Shown here: positions 22,754-31,575 of the stretch, piece by piece
Position numbering within the stretch: position 1 is the first letter of the stretch
Layout: each line of letters starts with the position of its first letter
Origin: Actinomyces sp. oral taxon 170 str. F0386
GTDB lineage: Bacteria > Actinomycetota > Actinomycetes > Actinomycetales > Actinomycetaceae
Direction of reading: 5' to 3'
Assembly (NCBI RefSeq): GCF_000195595.1
Contig: NZ_GL882514.1
Coordinates: 1-33,978 of the forward strand
Length of the DNA: 33,978 bases
Translations under genes and position numbers: made by a program
Notes under the pieces: model-generated
Seen by the model: only the letters and a program-made list of their open reading frames with translations
The model's database searches: none
What the model was told of the DNA's origin: nothing

Positions 22754-24108
22754 TGAGCACCCCCACCCTCACCGATATCCCCGCCGAGGCGGAGGCGCGC
22801 GCCGCCACCGGTTCGCTGCTGCGCCTGGCCACGGCCGGCAGCGTCGACGACGGCAAGTCCACGCTCGTGGGTCGCCTGCTGTTCGACTCCAAGTCCGTGC
22901 TGCGCGACCAGCTGGCCGCCGTCGAGCAGGTCAGCCTGGACCGAGGCCTGACCAGCGCGGACCTCGCGCTGCTGACCGACGGGCTGCGGGCCGAGCGCGA
23001 GCAGGGCATCACGATCGACGTCGCCTACCGCTACTTCGCCACCCCGAGGCGCTCCTTCATCCTGGCCGACTGCCCCGGGCACGTGCAGTACACCCGCAAC
23101 ACAGTCACCGGCTGCTCCACGGCCGACGTCGTCGTGCTGCTGGTGGACGCCCGCAACGGGGTCCTGGAGCAGACGCGCCGTCACCTGGCGGTCGCCGCGC
23201 TCCTACGGGTCCCGCACGTCGTCATCGCGGTCAACAAGATCGACCTGGTGGACTTCTCCGCCGAGGTCTACGCAGGTATCGAGGCCGACATCCGCGCCGT
23301 GGCCGCAGAGCTGGGCGTGGCCGCGATCCACGTTCTGCCGACCTCCGCGCTCCTGGGCGACAACATCGTCGAGGCCTCGGCCAGCACGCCCTTCTACGAG
23401 GGGCCGACCCTGCTGGGGCTCCTGGAGTCCCTGCCCACCGCCCGCGACGAGGGCGCCTTCCGCCTGCCGGTCCAGCTGGTCATCCGTCCCCAGGGCGCCG
23501 CTCCGACTCCGGAGCTGCGCGACTACCGGGGTTACGCCGGGCAGATCGCCTCGGGCACGGTGCGCGTCGGCGACCCCATCGTGGTTCTGCCCTCGGGCAG
23601 GCGCTCACGCGTGGCCGGCATCGACCTGGGCGAGCGCAACCTGGAGGAGGCCGTTGAGGGCCAGTCCGTCACGGTTCGTCTGGCCGACGACGTCGACGTA
23701 GCCCGCGGCGACACCCTGGCCGCGGCGGACGATGCGCCCCAGGTGCTCACCGAGGTCGAGGCCCGCGTGTCCTGGCTGAGCGAGGAGCCCCTGCGCCCCC
23801 GGGCGCGGGTGCTGCTCAAGCACGGCGCCCAGACGGTCCAGGCGATTGTGCGCACCATCGAGGGCCGCCTCGACCTGGACGACCTGACCACGGTGCAGGC
23901 GGACGCCCTTGAGCTCAACGACATCGGCCTGGTGCAGTTGCGCCTGGCCTCCCCGGTGCCGTTGGCCGACTACTCGGTCTCCCGGTCCGACGGCGCCTTC
24001 CTCCTCATCGACGCCCATGAGGGCGGCACACTCGGGGCGGGCATGGTGCAGCTGGCGAGCACAGGCAGCAGCGAACCGGCTGCGGCCGTCTCCTCCGGCA
24101 GGGGCTGA
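22753..24108 (+). CDS. cysN: Sulfate adenylyltransferase GTPase subunit
   Basis: The GTPase that drives ATP sulfurylase. The 451-residue protein has G1 GSVDDGKS (29-36), G2 in GITIDVAYRYF, G3 DCPGH (106-110) and G4 NKID (161-164), then two beta-barrel domains. There is no C-terminal APS kinase domain (as in CysNC), fitting a pathway that goes through APS reductase. The start overlaps the cysD stop by one base (TGATG). Confidence 0.96.
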   Translation: MSTPTLTDIPAEAEARAATGSLLRLATAGSVDDGKSTLVGRLLFDSKSVLRDQLAAVEQVSLDRGLTSADLALLTDGLRAEREQGITIDVAYRYFATPRRSFILADCPGHVQYTRNTVTGCSTADVVVLLVDARNGVLEQTRRHLAVAALLRVPHVVIAVNKIDLVDFSAEVYAGIEADIRAVAAELGVAAIHVLPTSALLGDNIVEASASTPFYEGPTLLGLLESLPTARDEGAFRLPVQLVIRPQGAAPTPELRDYRGYAGQIASGTVRVGDPIVVLPSGRRSRVAGIDLGERNLEEAVEGQSVTVRLADDVDVARGDTLAAADDAPQVLTEVEARVSWLSEEPLRPRARVLLKHGAQTVQAIVRTIEGRLDLDDLTTVQADALELNDIGLVQLRLASPVPLADYSVSRSDGAFLLIDAHEGGTLGAGMVQLASTGSSEPAAAVSSGRG

Positions 24109-24111
24109 GGC

Positions 24112-24975
24112 ATGGCCCGCGAGATCTCACCTGATACGCCTGCGGCCTCGGAGTCCTCAGCAGCCCCGTCCGTGCCATCACCGTCGGCCTCGCCGTCTGC
24201 ACCGGGTTCCGGCCCCGGGCAGCCCACCGGCTGGGTGGCGCTGGTGGGCGGTGGCCCGGGCAGCAGCGGTCTCATCACCGCCCGTGGTCTGGAGCTGCTG
24301 GGCCAGGCGGACACGGTCGTCGTCGACGCGCTGGCGCCCCGAGACCTCCTGGAGGATCTCCGCCCCGGCACCGAGGTCATCGACGCCTCCAAGCGGCGCG
24401 GCCTGCACGTCATGAGTCAGGAGGAGATCGATGCGCTCCTGGTCGACCTGGCCCGCCGCGGCAAGGGGGTGGTCCGTCTCAAGGGCGGAGACCCCTACGT
24501 GCTCGGGCGTGGCGGAGAGGAGGCCGCCGCCTGCCGTGGGGCAGGTGTCGCCGTCGAGGTCGTCCCGGGGATCACCAGCGCCATCGCCGTGCCCGCGGCG
24601 GCGGGGATCCCCGTCACGCACCGGGGCCTGTCGCGCGGCTTCTCGGTCATCACGGCTCATTCGGATCTCGGGGTACTCCCCCAGCGCCGCGATCACACAC
24701 TCATCCTGCTCATGGGGGTCTCCCGGCTGCGGGACTCAGTCACCTCCCTGCTGGAGGCCGGCAGCGATCCGGCCACTCCGGCGGCGATCATCGAGCGCGG
24801 CTACCACCCCGACCAGCGCGTGACCACCACCGAGCTGCGATGTCTGGCCGACGTCGCCACGCGGTACGGCGTGACCGCCCCCGCGGTCATCGTCATCGGC
24901 GACGTCGTCACCCTGAGCCCGTACTGGGCCGACCGAGTCGTCGAGGAGACCAGGCCGGCAAGCCCCGCCGCTTGA
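24112..24975 (+). CDS. cobA: Uroporphyrinogen-III C-methyltransferase (SUMT)
   Basis: Methylates uroporphyrinogen III twice to give precorrin-2, the first committed step to siroheme. The 287-residue protein has VGGGPGSSGLITARG, RLKGGDPYVLGRGGEEA, VVPGITSAIAVPAAAGIPVTHR and LMGV, all typical of SUMT. The first 40 residues are a Ser/Pro/Ala-rich extension with no family match, so a later start is possible. It is not fused to a precorrin-2 dehydrogenase (as in CysG). Placed 3 nt after cysN, it most likely serves the sulfite reductase. Confidence 0.93.
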   Translation: MAREISPDTPAASESSAAPSVPSPSASPSAPGSGPGQPTGWVALVGGGPGSSGLITARGLELLGQADTVVVDALAPRDLLEDLRPGTEVIDASKRRGLHVMSQEEIDALLVDLARRGKGVVRLKGGDPYVLGRGGEEAAACRGAGVAVEVVPGITSAIAVPAAAGIPVTHRGLSRGFSVITAHSDLGVLPQRRDHTLILLMGVSRLRDSVTSLLEAGSDPATPAAIIERGYHPDQRVTTTELRCLADVATRYGVTAPAVIVIGDVVTLSPYWADRVVEETRPASPAA

Positions 24976-25017
24976 GTCCACCTCGGCGCACGAAAACCGA
25001 ACCTCCTGGAGTCACTG

Positions 25018-26061
25018 ATGCGTAAGCTCGTCCTTCTCGCCCTCGTCGGCCTGGCCGCTCAACTGGTCGACGGCTCCCTCGGGATGGGGTACGGCATGAC
25101 CTCGTCCTCCCTGCTACTTCTGGCCGGACTGAGCCCGGCACTGGCCTCGGCCTCGGTGCACCTGGCTGAGATCGGCACGACCCTGGCCTCGGGGGCCTCC
25201 CACTGGCGACTGGGCAACACCGACCCCCGCCTGGTGGTCCGGCTGGGGCTGCCCGGTGCGGTGGGGGCCTTCAGCGGCGCCACGGTCCTGTCGCACCTGT
25301 CGACCCGCGCAGCGACCCCGGTGACGGCGAGCCTGCTGATCCTGCTGGGGGCCTATGTTCTGGGGCGTTTCGCCCTACGCCCGCCCCGAGGCTCTGGTAG
25401 CCGGCGCTCCCCGCACGGCAGACGGCTCCTGGTTCCTCTGGGGATGGTGGGCGGTTTCGTTGACGCCACCGGCGGTGGCGGCTGGGGACCGGTGGTGACG
25501 ACGACGCTGCTCACGGGCGGTCGCACGGCGCCACGCACCGTTGTCGGCTCGGTGGGGGCCTCGGAGTTCCTGGTGACGGCGGCGGCCTCGGCCGGGTTCC
25601 TCACCGGACTGGGCACGGCGGGCATCAGCCTCGGGATCGTCCTGGCCCTGCTGGCCGGCGGGCTGGTGGCGGCTCCGATCGCCGCCTGGCTGGTCTCCCG
25701 TCTGCCCGGAGCGGTGCTGGGCACCGCCGTCGGCGGGCTGATCCTGACCACAAACCTGCGAGTCCTGCTGTCCTGGGCCGAGGCCTCGGCCCGAACCGGG
25801 GTCATGGTGTACGGCGCGCTCGGGGTGATCTGGGCGGCCTTCCTGACCCTGGCGATCCGCAAGGCGCGGGCTAGTGCCAAAGACATCCGCGAGGAGACCG
25901 ATCAGGCACTTGAGGAGGTCCGATCCACTCATCAGCGCGGCCACGCACCTGAGGTTGCTGTACCGGACGATCCGATCACCGCCGGTGGGCCCGTCAGGCC
26001 GGTGTCGGTCGAGCCGGCTCGTTCTCGCACGCACGCAGATCTGGTGGTGGAACCGGTATGA
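25018..26061 (+). CDS. TauE/SafE-family permease, probably for a sulfur oxyanion
   Basis: A 347-residue integral membrane protein with about eight segments. It shows the family pattern of two related halves, LVDGSLGMGYGMTSSSLLLLAG near the N-terminus and GGFVDATGGGGWGPVVTTTLL after the middle, and ends in a hydrophilic tail of about 60 residues. TauE/SafE proteins are linked to export of sulfite or related sulfonates, and some actinobacterial members lie in sulfate assimilation operons where uptake is suspected. The ATG has GGAG at good spacing. It overlaps the chelatase gene by 4 nt, so it belongs to the operon. Direction of transport cannot be told. Confidence 0.85.
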   Translation: MRKLVLLALVGLAAQLVDGSLGMGYGMTSSSLLLLAGLSPALASASVHLAEIGTTLASGASHWRLGNTDPRLVVRLGLPGAVGAFSGATVLSHLSTRAATPVTASLLILLGAYVLGRFALRPPRGSGSRRSPHGRRLLVPLGMVGGFVDATGGGGWGPVVTTTLLTGGRTAPRTVVGSVGASEFLVTAAASAGFLTGLGTAGISLGIVLALLAGGLVAAPIAAWLVSRLPGAVLGTAVGGLILTTNLRVLLSWAEASARTGVMVYGALGVIWAAFLTLAIRKARASAKDIREETDQALEEVRSTHQRGHAPEVAVPDDPITAGGPVRPVSVEPARSRTHADLVVEPV

Positions 26062-26744
26062 GCACTCGTCCTCTGGTGCTGCTCGCCCACGGCTCGCGCC
26101 GGCCCGGGCCGTCCTCAGTCATGTCCCGCACCGCCGAGCGCGTCCGCACGATCCTACCGGCGGTGGAGGTGCGCACAGGCTACATCGAGCTCCAGCCCCC
26201 GGACCCGGCCACGGCGCTGGAGGGGCTGGTGGATCCGGTGGTGCTGCCCTTCTTCCTGGCCCGCGGCTATCACGTCCTCAATGACGTACCGGCCGCGGTA
26301 GAGCGACACGGGTCGGGGACGGTCACCGGGCACCTGGGAGTCGAGGAGCACCTGGTGGAGGCCGTCGCGCAGCGTCTCCACGAGGCATCCGCGTCCCTGG
26401 GCGGGCTCGCAGGACTCGACCACATCGTCCTGGGCGCGGCCGGGTCACGTCAGGGGGCGGCTCTGGAGGAGGTCGAGGCCATCACCCGCTTGCTCGAAGC
26501 GCGTCTGGGACGCAGGGTAACGCCCGCCTACCTCTCGGCTGCGCGCCCCAGCGTCCGTGACGCGGTGAGCTCGGCCCGGGCCCGGGGTGCCAGGCGGGTG
26601 GGTGTGGCCACCTACCTGCTGGCGGAAGGGCGTTTCCATCGGGCCCTGCACTCCACGGGCGCCGACGTCGTGGCCGCTCCCATCGGCGACCACCCGACGG
26701 TCGCCGAGCTGGTGGTCCACCGCTACCGGGAGCAGCTCGCCTGA
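26058..26744 (+). CDS. Sirohydrochlorin chelatase (CbiX/SirB family)
   Basis: Inserts iron (or cobalt) into sirohydrochlorin; in this operon ferrochelation to siroheme is expected. The 228-residue protein has the metal-binding start LLLAHGSRRPG (H11), a family-typical LPFFLARGYHVLNDVP, and a second related half with GVATYLLAEGRFH. This two-lobe size is normal for the long CbiX/SirB form. The start overlaps the permease stop by 4 nt. Last gene of the sulfur operon; the next gene is convergent. Confidence 0.9.
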   Translation: MSTRPLVLLAHGSRRPGPSSVMSRTAERVRTILPAVEVRTGYIELQPPDPATALEGLVDPVVLPFFLARGYHVLNDVPAAVERHGSGTVTGHLGVEEHLVEAVAQRLHEASASLGGLAGLDHIVLGAAGSRQGAALEEVEAITRLLEARLGRRVTPAYLSAARPSVRDAVSSARARGARRVGVATYLLAEGRFHRALHSTGADVVAAPIGDHPTVAELVVHRYREQLA

Positions 26745-26843
26745 CCGCGAGCGCACCCCGCCCCGAGCCGGGCGTTCTTCGCGGAGGGCGACCGTTTTTC
26801 CACACCCCTACGCGAAACATGTCGCTCTCGGCGAGTGGCGGCG

Positions 26844-27647
26844 TCAGTCGTCTGCCGTATCAAGGAGCCGCTCGGACAGGCGCTGGATGATGGGCTCGAT
26901 CTCCTGCGAGGTGGTGGCTGCGGCACTCACGCGGCCGAAGATGCCCACCGCAAGGAGCCCGAAGGCCGTCTCCTCATCCTGCTGGCTCGGCTCGCGGCGT
27001 CCGTGGGAACGGGCCACCAGGTGGGAGGTCTCTCTCAGCCAGCGGCGCCAGGTGCCGGCCAGCCTGTCGCGGGAGTCCTCATGACGAATCGCGTAGAGCC
27101 AGGTCTCCAGGTGCAGGACAACATCCTCCATGGGAAGCTCCTGGAGCTGCTCACTCCACTGCTCGGGGCTCGCCATCTCCCGAGTGGCCTCATCCGAGCT
27201 CTCCTCACCACAGGTGACGACTTCCAGGAACAGAGCCTCCTTGGAGGGGAAGGAGGAGTAGAAGGCGCCCTTGGTGAATCCAGCGGCCGAGGCGATGTCG
27301 CTGACCGCTGCCCCCTCGTAGCCCTTGGCGGCGAAGACCTCCCGGGCGGCGGTCAGGAGCCGCGCCCGGGTCTCCTCGCTCCGACGGCGTCCACCGCCCC
27401 GCCCCGAGGCGGCGCCGCTGACTGCAGTGGAGGCGGAGGCCAGCTTCCGGGAGGCGAGGTCCAGGGAGGCCGCTACCGCACTCTCACTGCTCCGGCGCGC
27501 TCCCTGACCGGCCGCCCCCACTGCACGGGAGAAGGCGGTGATCGCCTCATTGAGGGCGCGCGTCGCCTCCCTGATGTCATCAGAGGCGGAGGCCCCGGAG
27601 TCATCACTGTCACTGTTCGTCCCACGGGCGGAGCTCCTGGCGGTCAT
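26844..27647 (-). CDS. TetR-family transcriptional regulator with long N-terminal extension
   Basis: A 267-residue regulator. The TetR_N DNA-binding domain lies at about 92-138 (SEETRARLLTAAREVFAAKG, then the helix-turn-helix AVSDIASAAGFTKGAFYSSF), and the C-terminal part is helical as in ligand-binding domains. The first 85 residues are unusual: Ser/Asp-rich, then a helical Ala-rich stretch. No internal Met allows a shorter form. The ATG at 27647 lies 6 nt after TACAGT, a possible -10, so it may also be read from a leaderless transcript. It follows the ABC permease gene and probably controls the ABC ATPase/permease pair. Confidence 0.9.
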   Translation of the reverse strand: MTARSSARGTNSDSDDSGASASDDIREATRALNEAITAFSRAVGAAGQGARRSSESAVAASLDLASRKLASASTAVSGAASGRGGGRRRSEETRARLLTAAREVFAAKGYEGAAVSDIASAAGFTKGAFYSSFPSKEALFLEVVTCGEESSDEATREMASPEQWSEQLQELPMEDVVLHLETWLYAIRHEDSRDRLAGTWRRWLRETSHLVARSHGRREPSQQDEETAFGLLAVGIFGRVSAAATTSQEIEPIIQRLSERLLDTADD

Positions 27648-27754
27648 GCCCCCACTGTAGAGGAGGCCCCTCAGAAAGGGGTTCACGGCACTTCCCCCCT
27701 CCACGTTCGTCACTCCCTCCACCGGTCTCCGACCATGCGGACATCCCGGCCGAC

Positions 27755-28552
27755 TCAGGGCCGCCTTCCCAGGGCCCATGACGCTCCGGCGACGGCCACC
27801 AGGCACCATCCCCCCAGGAGGCCCCAGGAACGGGCGGGCATGCTGGCGTCGTGCGAGAACAGTCCCGCACGCACCACCTGAGCCATGGGCTCGAAGGGCA
27901 GCCAGCGGTGGATCTCCTGGGCCCAGTCGGGGAGCCTGTCGGCAGGGAAGCTGACGGGCGAGAACAGCATGATGCTGAAGGCGAGCACCTGGGAGAGGAT
28001 CTGAGCCAGGGCCGGAGCCAGGAGCGTGGCGATGGCATATCCGATGCAGGCCGCTGTCAGGGCGACCAGCACGGCGCCGGGCACCAGCCACCACTGCGGG
28101 GCGAGGTCGACGTCGAAGCGGGCGTTGGCGACGATGACGCCCACAACCAGGCCGGGCAGTGCAAGAGCGGTCCAGATCGCGAGGTCTGCCAGGAGGAAGG
28201 CGATCCTGGGGACGGGCAGGGTGCGCATCCAGTCCAGGCTGCCCTCAGTGCGGGACTGGGAGACCCACTGAGGCGTCATGATGAGTCCCAGCGAGATGAG
28301 CGCGATCGCCGGGCCGCCGCCGGCCAGGTAGAGACTCGCCTCGCGGCCTGGGTGGCCCGCAATGAGCCCGTATCCCAGGACCATGGAGACGGACAGCAGC
28401 GTCTGGACGATGATGAAGAGAGGAAGCACGGGCAGGCTGCGTCGGAACTGCCATTGAACAAGCAGGCCGAGCTGGTACCAGAGCGGAGTCACCCGAGGGC
28501 CGGTGCCACCGGCCTGGTCCGGATCAGCAGTCGTACTGGTTGGAGTAGACAT
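27755..28552 (-). CDS. ABC-2 type transporter permease
   Basis: A 265-residue membrane protein with about six segments and a cytoplasmic N-terminus, of the ABC-2 type exporter permease kind. The segment VSQSRTEGSLDWMRTLPVPR between segments 2 and 3 resembles the coupling region of such permeases. AAGGAG (plus 28559-28564) is 6 nt from the ATG at 28552, so MSTPTSTT is preferred over ATGs at 28555 and 28567. It lies downstream of its ATPase and probably forms an exporter for a drug, lipid or peptide. Confidence 0.85.
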   Translation of the reverse strand: MSTPTSTTADPDQAGGTGPRVTPLWYQLGLLVQWQFRRSLPVLPLFIIVQTLLSVSMVLGYGLIAGHPGREASLYLAGGGPAIALISLGLIMTPQWVSQSRTEGSLDWMRTLPVPRIAFLLADLAIWTALALPGLVVGVIVANARFDVDLAPQWWLVPGAVLVALTAACIGYAIATLLAPALAQILSQVLAFSIMLFSPVSFPADRLPDWAQEIHRWLPFEPMAQVVRAGLFSHDASMPARSWGLLGGWCLVAVAGASWALGRRP

Positions 28553-28669
28553 CATGTTCTCCTTCATTTCCTGATTCTCTGGGGATGGGAGTCGCGCCGC
28601 GCTTACGCGGCAGCACGGGGACGACGCGAATCATCGGGACGGGCCGGGCCTCCCGCGGATTCACAGAGT

Positions 28670-29623
28670 TCAGGCGGCATGACGGCGCACCTCCTCTCCC
28701 GTACTCCCGGTGAGATCGACGTAGACGTCCTCCAGTGAGATCGGTGCCAGCTCATAGCGCTCGATCGCTCCGTCCCTGAGGGCGTGAGCGGCCCACTCCA
28801 CGGCCTGCGTCGTACGGTGAGAGTCCACCGCCACGGATGCACGCGCGGCGTCGTGCTGTGTCAGGCTCATTCCCGCGGGAGGCTCGATCCGCCGGCCGGG
28901 AGTCCGGCTGATCTCCAGGACGAAGGACGATCCGTGGCCGGCCACGAGTGCTGCGGGAGTTCCCTCGGCAATGACGTGACCGTGGTCCAGGATGGTGAGG
29001 CGGTCGACCGCCCGTTCGGCCTCCCGCACATTGTGGGTCACGAGGAGGACCGCGGATCCAGCATCGGCCAGGAGGCGGATCTGGTCCCACAGCAGGCGAC
29101 GGCGTACCGGGTCGACGTCATTGGTGGGCTCGTCGAGGATGACCAGGCGCCCGGGGACGACGGCGCACATGGCGAAGGCCGTCAGACGGGCAACGCCACC
29201 GGAGATCTTCTGTGCGGGAGTCGTGGCCCACTCCCCCAGGTCGAGGGCCTCGATGAGCTCCTCGGCGCGTCTGCGCGTCTGACGCGGACGCCCTCCTCGC
29301 AGGCGCCCCACGAGGTCGATGGCCGTCAGAGGAGTGAGCCCCGTGATGGGGACATTGGCCTGTGCCTGGACGTTGGTGAGACGGCGGGCGAGAGCGGGGT
29401 CGGCGACGGCGTCGACTCCGTCGAGCCTGATGCTCCCGGAGGTTGGACGCAGCAGCCCCACCACCTGGTTGACCAGCGTGGTCTTGCCCGCGCCATTGTG
29501 CCCGAGGAGCCCGACCACCTCGCCGGCACCCACCCGCATGGTGACGCCGGCGTTGGCTCTCACCGTGTGCGATCCGCTTCCGAAGTGCTTGTGAAGGTCC
29601 TCAATGGCTAGAACGTCGGCCAT
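28670..29623 (-). CDS. ABC transporter ATP-binding protein
   Basis: The 317-residue ATPase partner of the ABC-2 permease. Walker A is GHNGAGKT (41-48), Q-loop around Q86-Q88, Walker B LVILDEPT (160-167), and the H-loop H197 (LLVTHN). The signature is ISGGV (140-144) where LSGGQ is usual, with VARLTAFAMCAVVPGRL after it. A C-terminal domain of about 90 residues follows, as in DrrA/NodI-like exporters. AAGGAGGAGG precedes the ATG. The 102 nt to the permease holds nothing recognised. Confidence 0.92.
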   Translation of the reverse strand: MADVLAIEDLHKHFGSGSHTVRANAGVTMRVGAGEVVGLLGHNGAGKTTLVNQVVGLLRPTSGSIRLDGVDAVADPALARRLTNVQAQANVPITGLTPLTAIDLVGRLRGGRPRQTRRRAEELIEALDLGEWATTPAQKISGGVARLTAFAMCAVVPGRLVILDEPTNDVDPVRRRLLWDQIRLLADAGSAVLLVTHNVREAERAVDRLTILDHGHVIAEGTPAALVAGHGSSFVLEISRTPGRRIEPPAGMSLTQHDAARASVAVDSHRTTQAVEWAAHALRDGAIERYELAPISLEDVYVDLTGSTGEEVRRHAA

Positions 29624-29682
29624 GAAACCTCCTCCTTTCGTTCAACTACCTGGACCGAGCACCCGATCGCCCATCAGACGAT

Positions 29683-29709
29683 CCGTACCGGTTGGTATCA
29701 ACCATACCA
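29683..29709. promoter_or_regulatory. Operator-like repeats over the ABC/TetR operon promoter
   Basis: CCGTACCGGTTGGTATCAAC is followed by CATACC and contains overlapping dyads: TACC/GGTA, GGTTG-GTAT-CAACC and GGTAT-CAACC-ATACC. On the minus strand TTGGCA is followed after 17 nt by TGATAC within this cluster, a possible promoter for the ATPase gene. A binding site for the TetR regulator encoded downstream is a natural guess. Confidence 0.5.
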
Positions 29710-29763
29710 CTCAGTATTGCCAAGAGATTTCATGGGACTTTAAGGGCTCTCATAGCAACAGAA

Positions 29764-29797
29764 ACGCTGTCCCGTACCGATCGGTACGGGACAGCGT
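29764..29797 (-). terminator. Perfect 34-bp palindrome, terminator of the ABC half-transporter operon
   Basis: Two 17-nt arms meet without a loop at 29780/29781. On the minus strand it lies 36 nt past the stop at 29834 and is followed by TTCTGTT, so a terminator is likely. Its inner CCGTACCG/CGGTACGG octamers also occur in the operator cluster 75 bp away, so it could bind a protein too. Confidence 0.7.
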
Positions 29798-29833
29798 CTA
29801 CCCGCCATTCTGTCTTGCCCGAAGCGGCCTGCA

Positions 29834-31573
29834 TCACCCCTGACGGATATGCCAGCGCGAGGAGGCCGTGGAGGCCTCGATGAAGTCACGGAAGGGACCG
29901 GGGACGGCGGCCAGCTCCTGCGGCGTACCGCACTGGGCCACACGGGCACCGGCCCCAGTCGGTTCGAGGAAGACGACCTCATCGGCCTGACGGACGGTGG
30001 ACAGACGATGGGCCACCATGATGACGGTGCGGCCTTCGGAGAGCTCGCGCACGACCTCGGTGATGGCTGACTCGTTCTCCCCGTCTAGGGCCGAGGTGAT
30101 CTCGTCGAGCAGGAGGATCGGGGCGTCCTTGACGAAGGCACGGGCGATGGCGACGCGCTGACGCTCCCCACCGGACAGGCTCAGCCCGCCGGGACCGACC
30201 TGCGTGTCCCACCCGCGCGGGAGTGCCTCGACGACGCGGTCCAGGCGGGCTCGGCGGACGGCCTCGGCCAGCTCGGCATCGGTGGCCTCGGGCCGGGCGA
30301 TGCGCAGGTTCTCCCTGATGGTGGTGTCGAACAGGTAGACGTCTTGGAAGACCATGGAGGTCATGCTCATGATCGTTGCGGCTCGTATGGATCGCACCGG
30401 CACCCCGCCGATCGTGACAGTTCCGTCGTCGACGTCCCAGAACCGGGCGGCCAGACGCAGAATCGTGGACTTGCCCGCACCCGACGGGCCCACCAGGGCG
30501 GTCACCCTCCCCTGGGGCGCGGTCAGCGACACGCCCGCCAGAACGGGGCGCCCCTCGTCATAGGAGAAGGAGACATCACTCAATGCGACCGTGGTTCCCT
30601 GAGGGGCGATCTCCTGCCCGGGCTCAGGATCGGGCAGGGGGCGCGCGTCGAGGATGTCCCCCACAGCCCGCAGAGCGACCTTCGTGTTGTCCGCCTCGGA
30701 GGCGTACATGGCGGCCTTGGTCAGCGGCAGGAGCGTGCGCGCGGTGACGGCCATGATCGCGAGGTAGGCGACGACGTCGAGCCGGTGACCGCTCACGCGC
30801 GACAGACCGACCGCCATGACCAGTGCGAAGGCGACGTTGACGATGAGGTTGAAGTACTGGCCGGGCCGGCCTTTGACGCGCAGACCGTCAAGCATGGACT
30901 CTGCGTCGTCCTCAAGGGCGGAGCGCACCGGAGCCCAGCCAGTCCTGGTGACGCCCGTGGCGCGCAGCACCGGCTGGAGGCGGGCGAACTCCACGAGCCG
31001 GCCGGCGGCAGCGCTCGAGGTGCGGTCCTCCATCTCATTGGCACGGGTGGTGGCGGCCCCCATGAGGCGCAGCACGAGGACCAGAGGGATGATGGTAGCG
31101 GCCATGATAAGAGCCAGAGGCCACTCGACGAAGGCGGTGGCCCCCAGCATCACCAGCGGCACGATGAAGGCGTTGCACAGGTTGGCGATCACCATGGAGG
31201 TCAGATGGGACAGGGTGTTGACCTCCTTGGATGTGGCATTGACGACGGCGGCCTCCCGCTCCGCGCTGAACCACCCCAGTGGCAGGGTCAGGACGTGCTC
31301 GGCAATACGGTCGATCATGGTGTCGCAGATCTCGAAGACGCTGACCCGGTAGGACCGGTACATGGCAGTGGTGTCAACGATGAGGACGCTCACCCCCAGA
31401 ATGACGACGGCGATCAGCCAGCCGGTCAACGACTCCGAGCGCGAGAAGAGGGCACGCAGGAAGGGGATCATGAGAGCGAGGGTGAGGCCCTGAAGGACGG
31501 CGGAGGCCACGAACCAGGCGGTAATGACCCGGATCTCGACGGCGTTGACGACTCGTGTCAGCAGCTTCCACAT
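29834..31573 (-). CDS. ABC half-transporter with fused ATPase, IrtB/YbtQ-like
   Basis: A 579-residue protein with an N-terminal six-helix membrane domain (1-310) and a C-terminal ATPase: Walker A GPSGAGKS (362-369), LSGGE (466-470), Walker B ILLLDE (486-491), H-loop H522. The stretches FQDVYLFDTTIRENLRI and LLLDEITSALD are typical of the YbtQ/IrtB group of siderophore transporters, which have an exporter fold but import iron-siderophores. It starts 2 nt after its partner gene, so the two form a heterodimer. Substrate assignment is an inference; drug or peptide export remains possible. Confidence 0.88.
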   Translation of the reverse strand: MWKLLTRVVNAVEIRVITAWFVASAVLQGLTLALMIPFLRALFSRSESLTGWLIAVVILGVSVLIVDTTAMYRSYRVSVFEICDTMIDRIAEHVLTLPLGWFSAEREAAVVNATSKEVNTLSHLTSMVIANLCNAFIVPLVMLGATAFVEWPLALIMAATIIPLVLVLRLMGAATTRANEMEDRTSSAAAGRLVEFARLQPVLRATGVTRTGWAPVRSALEDDAESMLDGLRVKGRPGQYFNLIVNVAFALVMAVGLSRVSGHRLDVVAYLAIMAVTARTLLPLTKAAMYASEADNTKVALRAVGDILDARPLPDPEPGQEIAPQGTTVALSDVSFSYDEGRPVLAGVSLTAPQGRVTALVGPSGAGKSTILRLAARFWDVDDGTVTIGGVPVRSIRAATIMSMTSMVFQDVYLFDTTIRENLRIARPEATDAELAEAVRRARLDRVVEALPRGWDTQVGPGGLSLSGGERQRVAIARAFVKDAPILLLDEITSALDGENESAITEVVRELSEGRTVIMVAHRLSTVRQADEVVFLEPTGAGARVAQCGTPQELAAVPGPFRDFIEASTASSRWHIRQG

Positions 31574-31575
31574 GA

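Noticed and set aside
26745-26843. Bidirectional terminator between the chelatase and tetR genes
   Set aside because: CCGCGA/TCGCGG arms are short and the TTTTT run is about 27 nt away; no convincing stem next to it.
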